Origin: Verrucomicrobiia bacterium
GTDB taxonomy: Bacteria; Verrucomicrobiota; Verrucomicrobiia; JABWAM01
Direction: 5' to 3'
Length of the DNA: 8,781 nucleotides
NCBI GenBank assembly: GCA_013360985.1
Contig: JABWAM010000090.1
Coordinates: 1-8,781 of the forward strand
The notes beneath the pieces are model-generated. The model ran no database searches, was not told the origin of the DNA, and saw nothing but the letters and a program-made list of their open reading frames with translations. This document shows, in pieces, positions 1 to 6,604 of this stretch (positions within the stretch are counted from its first letter, which is position 1; the number at the start of each line of letters is the position of its first letter). Position numbers and translations under genes: made by a program.

Positions 1-1914
1 GTCGAGGCCGTAGAGATTCTTCTGGATGAGACCGAGTTTGCGGAGGTAGTTGTAGCTCTTGCCAGCCATGCCGCGTTTGGCATCGGCGCGGATCTCGGAC
101 GGCAACCGGGCGAGCAGTTTCTTCTTCCAGCGTTCGTTGTCGGGATCAACGCGGCCCAGCAATTCGACCATGCGGTGCAACATGCCCATCGGGAATGCGC
201 CCGAACCGCAGGCAGGATCGAGCACGCGCACGGCGTCAAGGGCGTCCACCACGTGGTCGGCGATGGCTGAAAAATCCGCGGCATCGGCGGGTTCATAGCA
301 GAGGCGGGAGAGGAGTTGGAGATCTCCGCGGGATGCTCCGCCTTTCTCGAATTGCGTGCGCAGATGGAGGTGCAGCGCCTCGTTGACCATGTAATCCACG
401 ATGCGACGCGGCGTGTAGTAGGAGCCGGAAGCTTTGCGCGCGCTTTCGGCGGCGGCTTGGTCCTTGGGGTCAATCTCGGCCAGCAAATTTTCAAAGACTA
501 GGCCGAGCAATTCCGGATCGAGCGCCACGTCTTCTTCGAGTGGCGTGTTCTCGGCCACGGTGAACTGGTAGCGGTCGAAAATACGGTTGATGCCCTCGAC
601 CGGCTTTCTGGTCTTCCTCCTGCCCGTACCGGCCTCGATGGTGAAGCCGTCCTCGCGGCGGGCGTAGAAGAGCTTGTTCGGAACGCAGAACGCACCATCC
701 TCGATGGTGTCGGAGCAGTTGTCTTCGGGGAGAATGTCGAACAGGCCGCCGTTCAGATACGGGATGCGGTCAAACAGGTCGTAGTCGAAGTCCTCCGTCA
801 GCCGGTTTTTGCCGACGTAGGCGAGCTTTTTCAGTTCGGGCTTGGTGACCGTGCGGTCGTTGGCAGCAGCGGGGCCGGACTTGCGGCGTTTGTTCATCGG
901 CTGGTTGAGGGCTTGGAAGAAGATGTTCTGGAGGATGCCCCGGTAGTAATGATTGCCATCGAGGAATTTCCTCTCCGCGCCGTCTTTCGTCAGCACACGT
1001 CGACGGTCCGCTGCATCGTAAAGCTCGAGGAGTTCCGCTGGCACGAGACGCATTTCCTTCAGGAACCACGCGAACAGCAGCCGACAGACAAGCCGCACAG
1101 TGAACTCCTGCGTGGCGCGGGCTCGGTGCTGGGAGTCGTCGGGCGTGTGGTCGGGCAGCCGGGCGAGTTTGATTTCCTTGATGGCCCAAGTGAACCAGTC
1201 CACGAGTTCCCGGTAGAAACGACGGTTGAGTTCCTGTGTGGAGAGGATTTTCTGCCACGCATCGTCAAGTTGCGGGAAGGTGCGGATCGCGCCGGTTTCC
1301 CCGCGGAGATGGTGCAGGGAGAACCGCTCCAGCAAGTCAAGATGCGCCCGGTGCGGCTGGGTGCAATTGATGTTGCGGATGAGTGAGATGCGGGTGAGCA
1401 CGTCGCGCGTGCCGTCGCGGAGGTTCTTGCGACGATTGATGATCGCGATGGAAATGGCCGGGCCGTGGCGGAACAGCACCAAAACGGGCATCGGCACGAG
1501 CCGGTTCAGCGCCCGCGTGATGAGCGACAAGTCGGTGCGGGTGGGCGGCTCGTCACCCGCCCGGTATTTCAGGTCAATGGCAAAGAAGACGTAGGACTTG
1601 ATCTCCTTGGGCGCGAACTCGCTGGCCACATCGAGCAACAGCTCCTGCTGGTCATCCCCGGCCAGTTCCGACCCGGTCAGTTGGAAGAGGAAATCCACCG
1701 ACTTCCAGCAGGAGAGCAAAGCGTTTTGCTCAGTAAGCGCCCTGTTGGGGTCGAGCATTTGCTGCAACTCGGCCAGCGAGTGAATCGCCAGTGTGCGTCG
1801 GCTCCGGTAGCCGAGGGCATCACAGAGCGCGGTCGCCGCTGGTGCCAGAGGCTGATCGCCAAACCCGGCGAGGGTGGACTGAATGGATTGTTTGATGTCG
1901 TGGGCGTCAGGCAT
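1..1914 (-). CDS. Eco57I/type IIG-like N6-adenine DNA methyltransferase, N-terminal 638 residues (3' end outside window)
   Basis: Reading the minus strand from ATG at 1914 gives 638 codons without a stop up to base 1, so the gene is truncated by the window. SAM-binding motif I is unmistakable: LDPACGSGAF at residues 565-574. The usual preceding segment SGSYYTPRRIVDYM is at 497-510, and NLYGLD at 633-638 matches the acidic motif that follows motif I in Eco57I/type IIG/type ISP methylases. The NPPY catalytic motif and any target-recognition domain must lie beyond the edge. Residues 100-160 form an N-terminal domain (FFAIDLKY at 110-117, then a PMPVLVLF strand) that I recall from this methylase family. 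A Trp/Phe-rich helical region follows (about 255-330). ATG 1914 begins four bases after the vapC stop; the preceding GGTGAT is too close for a normal ribosome site, so translation is probably coupled to vapC. Expected role: adenine methylation of host DNA, possibly with endonuclease activity. Family call firm; specificity and nuclease activity unknown. Confidence 0.93.
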   Translation of the reverse strand, partial: MPDAHDIKQSIQSTLAGFGDQPLAPAATALCDALGYRSRRTLAIHSLAELQQMLDPNRALTEQNALLSCWKSVDFLFQLTGSELAGDDQQELLLDVASEFAPKEIKSYVFFAIDLKYRAGDEPPTRTDLSLITRALNRLVPMPVLVLFRHGPAISIAIINRRKNLRDGTRDVLTRISLIRNINCTQPHRAHLDLLERFSLHHLRGETGAIRTFPQLDDAWQKILSTQELNRRFYRELVDWFTWAIKEIKLARLPDHTPDDSQHRARATQEFTVRLVCRLLFAWFLKEMRLVPAELLELYDAADRRRVLTKDGAERKFLDGNHYYRGILQNIFFQALNQPMNKRRKSGPAAANDRTVTKPELKKLAYVGKNRLTEDFDYDLFDRIPYLNGGLFDILPEDNCSDTIEDGAFCVPNKLFYARREDGFTIEAGTGRRKTRKPVEGINRIFDRYQFTVAENTPLEEDVALDPELLGLVFENLLAEIDPKDQAAAESARKASGSYYTPRRIVDYMVNEALHLHLRTQFEKGGASRGDLQLLSRLCYEPADAADFSAIADHVVDALDAVRVLDPACGSGAFPMGMLHRMVELLGRVDPDNERWKKKLLARLPSEIRADAKRGMAGKSYNYLRKLGLIQKNLYGLD

Positions 1915-1918
1915 GGCA

Positions 1919-2296
1919 TCACCAGGTCTGGCGTTCGACGCCTTCGAGGTTGTCGAAGTCCTGGTCGCGGGAGGCCACCGGGAGGTCGTGTTGGGCGGCC
2001 AGGGCGGCGATCCACAGATCGTTTTGCGAGATGCGACGGCCAACGGTTTTGAGATGGTGCGCGATGCGAGCGTAATGACGGGTGGTTTCCATGTCGCAAC
2101 CCAAGGTGGAGACGGATGACAGAAACGCCTCAAAGCGCGGGAGGATGTCGGCCTTGCGGTTCGAGCCTTCCAAGCCAAACCGGTATTCGGCGACGACGAT
2201 CAGTGGAATGACCGGCGTATCCGCCTCGGAAATGAAGGAGAGGAATTGGACGTCTTGATTGAAGAAGGCGGTGAGCGCATTCGTATCCCAGATCAT
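1919..2296 (-). CDS. vapC: VapC-type PIN-domain ribonuclease toxin
   Basis: A 125-residue PIN-domain protein, the normal size for VapC toxins, which are Mg-dependent RNases that cut tRNA or rRNA and stop growth when freed from antitoxin. The acidic metal-binding residues are in place: D4 in MIWDTNAL, E37 in VVAEYRFGL, D93 in NDLWIAALA, and D111 in SRDQDFD. None is missing, so the toxin looks active. Its ATG overlaps the vapB stop in an ATGA (2293-2296), the usual coupled arrangement for antitoxin then toxin. Downstream, only four bases separate its TGA from the methyltransferase ATG, placing this toxin in the same transcript as a DNA methylase. Family call is very secure; its RNA target cannot be read from sequence. 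Confidence 0.95.
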   Translation of the reverse strand: MIWDTNALTAFFNQDVQFLSFISEADTPVIPLIVVAEYRFGLEGSNRKADILPRFEAFLSSVSTLGCDMETTRHYARIAHHLKTVGRRISQNDLWIAALAAQHDLPVASRDQDFDNLEGVERQTW

Positions 2297-2550
2297 GCCC
2301 AGTCCTTTTCATCCACACGCTCACACTCATCCTCGATCCGTTGGCTGATGTTGGCCAATTCTTCGGCCGGCACATCATTCAGACAGCCGTAAAACTTCAT
2401 CCACGGACGGTCGGGGGTTGCGCTCTTGCTCGCGGACAGAGATTCGCGGAGTGAATTGGTCACCAATGACTTGAGAGAGATTCCACGACGCGCGGCGACC
2501 GCTTTGGCCTCGCGGAACAGGTCATCGGGTATTTCGATCGTTGTCTTCAT
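2293..2550 (-). CDS. vapB: VapB-type ribbon-helix-helix antitoxin
   Basis: An 85-residue protein with the classic VapB layout. The N-terminal strand MKTTIEIPDDLF and helices to about residue 40 form a ribbon-helix-helix DNA-binding domain. The acidic C-terminal tail, with W50 and the closing DEKDWA, resembles the toxin-wrapping segment of VapB proteins. Antitoxins of this type dimerise, bind an operator over their own promoter and block the VapC active site. The gene overlaps vapC by four bases. ATG 2550 is the only good start: it gives the canonical N-terminus, but there is no Shine-Dalgarno sequence in front, and the predicted transcription start falls about at the ATG, so the mRNA may be leaderless. 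It lies 62 bases after the helicase stop codon. Confidence 0.93.
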   Translation of the reverse strand: MKTTIEIPDDLFREAKAVAARRGISLKSLVTNSLRESLSASKSATPDRPWMKFYGCLNDVPAEELANISQRIEDECERVDEKDWA

Positions 2551-2554
2551 TTGG

Positions 2555-2568
2555 CCATATTACCATAT
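2555..2568 (-). promoter_or_regulatory. Possible VapB operator: tandem ATATGG repeat over the -10 region
   Basis: The minus strand has ATATGG at 2568-2563 and again at 2560-2555, an 8-base period, directly overlapping the predicted -10 element. Ribbon-helix-helix antitoxins commonly bind short repeats over their own promoter, so this is a natural candidate for the autoregulatory operator. The repeat is short and could be chance in AT-rich sequence. Confidence 0.35.
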
Positions 2569-2584
2569 TTACGGTTTTGATCAA
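2557..2584 (-). promoter_or_regulatory. Predicted sigma-70-like promoter of vapBC and the downstream methyltransferase
   Basis: On the minus strand a -35-like TTGATC (2584-2579) and a -10-like TAATAT (2562-2557) are separated by 16 bases, within an AT-rich pocket of otherwise GC-rich DNA. Transcription would begin close to the vapB ATG at 2550. The match is by eye only. Because vapB, vapC and the methyltransferase are overlapping or nearly so, this promoter could serve all three. Confidence 0.5.
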
Positions 2585-2614
2585 GGGTGTGGACAGTTTG
2601 TATTGCCCCTGATC
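2579..2614. repeat. Imperfect 9-bp inverted repeat between helicase stop and vapB
   Basis: GATCAAGGG at 2579-2587 faces CCCCTGATC at 2606-2614 with an 18-base spacer. As minus-strand RNA, all nine positions can pair if one G-U wobble is allowed. The outer arm overlaps the helicase stop codon (2613-2615), and the inner arm overlaps the predicted -35 element of vapB. There is no U-run after it on the minus strand (AAAA follows), so it is not a standard intrinsic terminator. It could be a transcript-end hairpin, a protein-binding site or chance. Confidence 0.4.
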
Positions 2615-5600
2615 ATTTTGGTCTCGGCCTTATTCCTTCTGTCGCTTCCTTGATGACGAGCCAGGTGACAAGGTCGAAGTCGTTGCCGCTGGAGGTGGGC
2701 GTTTCGTCAGCCGTCGGCAGCACGGCGCTGCGACCGGACTGGAGCGCCGACGCGGCGCGCTTCTGGAAGGTGCGCTCGATGGAGGCCAGCGCCTTCTTGA
2801 GCAGGCCGTCGTAATGGCTCATGTCTGTCCCATCCCTGGTGTGTTGGTCAAAGAGATCGCAGAGTTTCTCAAAGGCGGACGGTTCTCCCGCGGCCAGATC
2901 GCGCAGCAAAAGCATGGATTCTTTCGGCTGGGCGAAACTGAATCGCACGGTGCCATCGTCATGGACGTACACGAGATAGTACGGGAGGAGAGGATTCAGC
3001 TTTGTGGAGTCAGACGGTGGGCCGGAGTCTTTTTCGCTCTTCTTCGCCGTGGCGCGGTGGCGCAGGCAGAACAAGGCGCCCGGACGAGCCGCTGGCAGAT
3101 CCGCCCTGGGCGGCACGACGGCATAAAGTCCTTCGCCAGCCGCCTCGAGTTCCTCCCGGTTCGCCTCCAGGTAGCGAAGAAGATCGAGCCGAAACTCGTC
3201 CAGCGAGAAGTCGGTCAGGGATACGGAATCGTCGAGGTCTTCGAGGTCGAGAATCTCGTCCTTGAGCCGTTTTAGCTGGCGGTCGCGGAAGAGTAAATCC
3301 CCCTGGATGAGGTCTTCGAGCTGGCCGGGGTCAAGCAGGTTGTCGGTTTGCGTCGCAGAGATGTCCACGAGCGCCATGCGCGCCTCGACGCGGAGTTTGA
3401 TGCCGAGATAATGGTCGAGGTCGGCCACGGGCCAGAAATTCACGAGCTGGACCGAGTTGTTGCGCGAGCCGATCCGGTCAATGCGCCCGAAGCGCTGGAT
3501 GATGCGTACGGGATTCCAGTGGATATCATAGTTGATGAGCAGGTCACAGTCCTGGAGGTTCTGGCCCTCGCTGATGCAGTCGGTGGCAATGAGCAGGTCG
3601 ATTTCCTCCGTTTGGTTGGGGAAACGGGCAACCTGCTCGGCGCGCCGCTTGGCGATCGGGGAAAAATTGGTGAGGATCTCGTCGTAGTCGGTCCGTCCCA
3701 GCGTGGCCGCGTTGCCGCCGCCGCCGCACACGAGGCCGATGTGGATCTTGAGTTCCTGGCGCGCCCAGGATTCGAGCTGCTGGTGCAGATAGCGGGCGGT
3801 GTCGGTAAAGGCGGTGAAGACAAGGACTTTGCGGTTGGGTTTGCCGTCGCGGTTGGTGGTGGGGTTGGTGACCTTGGCCTGGATGAATTTCTTCAGCTCG
3901 GCGAGCTTGCCGTCGCGGGCGGGGCTGACGGACTGCGTCTTCTGGAGCAGGTATTGGAGCTGGGTGCGGTCGTTTCGGACGGCCTTGAGCCATTCGGGCA
4001 ACCGGAGATGGGCCAGGTGGATCCGTCGGCGGCCGCCGATGGTGAATTCTTCGTCGTCGAACTCGGGATCATCGAGTTGGTCGGGGGTCAGCGTGTCGTA
4101 GTCGAGGTCGGGATTCTGGTCGTGATGCTCCTCGAACGCGGCAATGCGCTTCTCCAGGTGATTGATCTTTTCGACGGTGCGCTGGAGGGTGAGACGGAAG
4201 GAATCGACCGAGCTTTCGAGTCGCTTGAGGAAGTTCACCTTCATCATGGCGATGAGGATGCGTTCGCGGCCTTCCTGGGTGAATCCGCCAAGAATTTTGC
4301 TCTCGTAACCGGAGCGAACACTCTCGGGCAGGTCTTCCCGAAGAAAACTGGTGGGATGATACAGGGCCAGCCGGAGTCCGCTGATTTCCTTGTCGAGTTG
4401 CTCGAAGGAGAGGAAGCGCTGCTCGAGGTCGATGCGGGCGTGAATCGCCCTGGGGGGCGGACGCTGGGGAAATCCGCCGAGTTGCTTCATTTCTCCAGCG
4501 TAATAGGCGGCGATCTGCCGGCGCGAACGGGCGATGCTCAGACCGTCGAGCAACTTGAAAAAGTCTCCGCCGATGGCGGCGAGAAGTTCACGGGTCTTCC
4601 GCTTGACGGGAGGCTTCTTCGCCCAGTTGGTGAACTGCGCCTGTGCTTGCCGGGACGTTTCCTTGACGGAAGCGATGCCGAGCTTCTCGGCAAAGGCCAC
4701 ATCCGCCTTTGCGTCGCGCGCCACGTCGCCGCCGGCGATGAACGAAATCTGGTTGCGGAGATCGGCCAACTGGTTGTTCACCGGCGTGGCGGACAACAAC
4801 AAAACCTTCGTGCGCACCCCCTTCGAGATGATGTCCTCCATCAGCCGTTGGTATCGGCTGCGCCGTTCCTTTTCGTCGCCGGGGCGCTGGGTGGCGAGCT
4901 TGTTGTTGCGGAAGTTGTGCGACTCATCGATGACCACCAAGTCGTAAGCGCCCCAGTTGAGCGAGTCCAGGAGCAGCCCGTTGACTTCGCCGGTTTCCCG
5001 CGAGAGGTCGGTATGGTGGAGCACGTCGTACCGGAACTTGTCGTCGGAAAAGGGATTGAGGGAACTCGGATTGCGGAAAATGGTCCAGTTGCGGCTGAGT
5101 TTTTTCGGGCAGAGCACCAGCACCCGTTCGTTGCGCAACTCAAAATACTTGATGACCGCCAACGCGGTGTAGGTTTTCCCCAGCCCAACGCTGTCCGCAA
5201 GGATGCAGCCGTTGCAACCGAGAATCTTGTTGATGGCTGCTTTCGCGCCGTCCTTTTGGAAGGAAAAGAGCGTGCGCCAAATCCGGGTGTCTGGGAGAGC
5301 GACCTGCCGGAGGTTTTCGTCGAGATCGCGAGTGCCATCGAGATAATCGCGAAACAGGTGAAACAGCGTGAGGTAATAGATGAACTGCGGCGACTGGTTC
5401 GCGTAGAGTTGGTCGAGGTATTGCAGGACTTCCTGTTTCACATCCTCGACAAGCGCGGGGGCGTTCCACAGTTCGTCAAACCACTGTTTCAAGTCCTGAC
5501 GGTCGCGGTTGCTGTCCACCACCAGATTCAACTCGATGTTGCTGTTGCCGGTCGCGAGACCAAGGCCGTGCATGGTGAAATTGGAGCTGCCGAGGATAGC

Positions 5601-6092
5601 TTTCTCCACGCCGGCGTTGGCGATGTGGTACATCTTGCCGTGGAGCAGTTGGGCGTGGCGGATGGATTTGATGTCCACCTTCCGGCGAATCCATTCGGCG
5701 CAATCGCGAGCGACACGTTTTTGCTCCAGCCGATTGGCGAGTTGGAGGCCGTTGCCATCAAGAATGAACGCCTTCGTCTCGGTCTTGTCCGGGTCCAGCG
5801 ACGAGATGAAACGCGGCTCACCAAACAGGAAATCGAGATGGTCAATCTGGTCGAGGTGCTCCCGGAGCGCGTCGTAAGCGTAGATCGTGAAATATGCCGA
5901 CACGACCGACAGGCGCGAATTGGGCTGAATCTTCGCCCGCAGGAAATCCGCGACGCTCCCGCGGAGGTGATTGTCCCGGATCCCCGAGGCGTTGGCGTGC
6001 GCCAGCATGATGGATCGAGTTGAATCAGAGCCCTCCCGCAAAGTCGAGCCGAGGTACGGGCTGGCAGCCAAGTTTCGCGGGGAGTTGTTCAC
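2613..6092 (-). CDS. PLD-like (HKD) nuclease domain fused to Snf2-like SF2 helicase
   Basis: An 1159-residue predicted DNA translocase with a nuclease-type N-terminus. Residues about 40-210 are the PLD-like domain: LLHGKMYHI with H151 and K153, GSSNF at 168-172 and an acidic IELN segment around E187. The usual HKD aspartate is not evident (Ala158 stands there). The helicase has Walker A ADSVGLGKT (299-307, K306), CPKKLSRNW, DESH at 389-392, SATP at 434-437, then a long helical, partly coiled-coil insert (about 540-700). The second RecA lobe has KVLVFTAF at 755-762, ATDCISEGQNLQ at 836-847 and QRFGRIDR at 866-873. All ATPase motifs look intact. This fusion is a known type in which an HKD nuclease is joined to a Snf2-like helicase, often near DNA methylases. 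GTG 6092 is the longest start; ATG 6008 (residue 29) is also credible, as the domain begins near residue 40. Neither has a clear ribosome site. Likely the effector of the restriction-like module. Confidence 0.93.
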   Translation of the reverse strand: MNNSPRNLAASPYLGSTLREGSDSTRSIMLAHANASGIRDNHLRGSVADFLRAKIQPNSRLSVVSAYFTIYAYDALREHLDQIDHLDFLFGEPRFISSLDPDKTETKAFILDGNGLQLANRLEQKRVARDCAEWIRRKVDIKSIRHAQLLHGKMYHIANAGVEKAILGSSNFTMHGLGLATGNSNIELNLVVDSNRDRQDLKQWFDELWNAPALVEDVKQEVLQYLDQLYANQSPQFIYYLTLFHLFRDYLDGTRDLDENLRQVALPDTRIWRTLFSFQKDGAKAAINKILGCNGCILADSVGLGKTYTALAVIKYFELRNERVLVLCPKKLSRNWTIFRNPSSLNPFSDDKFRYDVLHHTDLSRETGEVNGLLLDSLNWGAYDLVVIDESHNFRNNKLATQRPGDEKERRSRYQRLMEDIISKGVRTKVLLLSATPVNNQLADLRNQISFIAGGDVARDAKADVAFAEKLGIASVKETSRQAQAQFTNWAKKPPVKRKTRELLAAIGGDFFKLLDGLSIARSRRQIAAYYAGEMKQLGGFPQRPPPRAIHARIDLEQRFLSFEQLDKEISGLRLALYHPTSFLREDLPESVRSGYESKILGGFTQEGRERILIAMMKVNFLKRLESSVDSFRLTLQRTVEKINHLEKRIAAFEEHHDQNPDLDYDTLTPDQLDDPEFDDEEFTIGGRRRIHLAHLRLPEWLKAVRNDRTQLQYLLQKTQSVSPARDGKLAELKKFIQAKVTNPTTNRDGKPNRKVLVFTAFTDTARYLHQQLESWARQELKIHIGLVCGGGGNAATLGRTDYDEILTNFSPIAKRRAEQVARFPNQTEEIDLLIATDCISEGQNLQDCDLLINYDIHWNPVRIIQRFGRIDRIGSRNNSVQLVNFWPVADLDHYLGIKLRVEARMALVDISATQTDNLLDPGQLEDLIQGDLLFRDRQLKRLKDEILDLEDLDDSVSLTDFSLDEFRLDLLRYLEANREELEAAGEGLYAVVPPRADLPAARPGALFCLRHRATAKKSEKDSGPPSDSTKLNPLLPYYLVYVHDDGTVRFSFAQPKESMLLLRDLAAGEPSAFEKLCDLFDQHTRDGTDMSHYDGLLKKALASIERTFQKRAASALQSGRSAVLPTADETPTSSGNDFDLVTWLVIKEATEGIRPRPK

Positions 6093-6126
6093 GGGGTGTC
6101 GAGGATTTCCCGCGCGGGGCGCGCGT
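6093..6126. other. Junction between the GC-rich host-like segment and the defence module
   Basis: Only 34 bases separate the ICMT-like stop from the longest helicase start. Base composition changes here: by direct count 34 of 60 bases are G or C at 5881-5940 and 45 of 60 at 6241-6300. The spacer holds a short hairpin-like cgcgc/gcgcg pair (6111-6115 and 6121-6125) without a T-run. I see no promoter, tRNA or long direct repeat. It is therefore a probable insertion edge without a visible attachment site. Confidence 0.45.
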
Positions 6127-6555
6127 TCACCACACGCCGGGGAGGAGGCGGGCGGTGCGGCGGCAGTACTCCGCGTACTCAGGGAAGCGCGCGGCGAGGG
6201 CGCGTTCTTCGATCGGAACTTTTGCGCGCACGACGGCCAGGAGCGCGAGCCAGCAGACGAGCCCCGCCCCGGTGAAGCGCCCGAGGAGCCACGCGAGCAT
6301 CAGCGCGAGGGTCGCAAGATACATCGGATGCCGCACCCAGCGATAGGGGCCGCGCACGACGAGCCGCGCGCGCGCGTGGACTTCGGGGCGGACGTTGAAG
6401 CGGCCGACGCCGAGGAGCGCGAACGTCCAGACCATGAGGGCGATCGCGGCGATCTGGAGCGCCGCGAGCGGGAGGTTCGGCGGGAGCAGCGCGCCGGTCC
6501 ACGCGAGGCCGAGCATCGCGGCGGACTGGAGGATCACGAGGAGCGTCGAGCGCAT
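6127..6555 (-). CDS. Small membrane isoprenylcysteine carboxyl methyltransferase/PEMT-like protein
   Basis: A 142-residue, very hydrophobic protein with roughly four membrane segments (about 4-24, 30-50, 78-93 and 96-110). The diagnostic C-terminal half is clear: GPYRWVRHPMYLA at 69-81, then the cytosolic end VPIEERAL (113-120) and FPEYAEYCRR (124-133). These are the SAM- and substrate-binding signatures of the ICMT/phospholipid methyltransferase superfamily. Bacterial members have no proven prenyl-protein substrate and may methylate lipids or other small hydrophobic molecules, so the substrate is open. ATG 6555 is chosen because it leaves a full first membrane helix; no strong ribosome site precedes it. 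It follows pncB by 49 bases on the same strand and may be co-transcribed with it. Confidence 0.88.
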   Translation of the reverse strand: MRSTLLVILQSAAMLGLAWTGALLPPNLPLAALQIAAIALMVWTFALLGVGRFNVRPEVHARARLVVRGPYRWVRHPMYLATLALMLAWLLGRFTGAGLVCWLALLAVVRAKVPIEERALAARFPEYAEYCRRTARLLPGVW

Positions 6556-6604
6556 GAGGAAACCACGGGGAACATCCCACTGAAACGAGGGGGAATGCCG
6601 CGCC

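Noticed and set aside
770..1258. Minus-strand 162-codon frame inside the methylase region
   Set aside because: Out of frame with the continuous 638-codon methylase frame, which carries motif I and the tail YGLD; this one has no family signature.
2551..2612. Gap between the helicase and vapB, considered as a small RNA or an attachment site
   Set aside because: Only 62 bases, well explained by a promoter and operator; no long direct repeat or tRNA-like sequence was seen.
3711..3730. GCC-repeat tract that looks like a microsatellite
   Set aside because: It encodes a short glycine run in the helicase between the second-lobe motifs, where related helicases also carry a Gly-rich loop, so it needs no separate explanation.
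3348..6023. Plus-strand open frame of 891 codons
   Set aside because: It lies exactly opposite the helicase, whose motifs are all intact. The translated product is low-complexity (runs of Gly, Val, Glu, Ala) with no recognisable domain, as expected from the antisense of a GC-rich gene.
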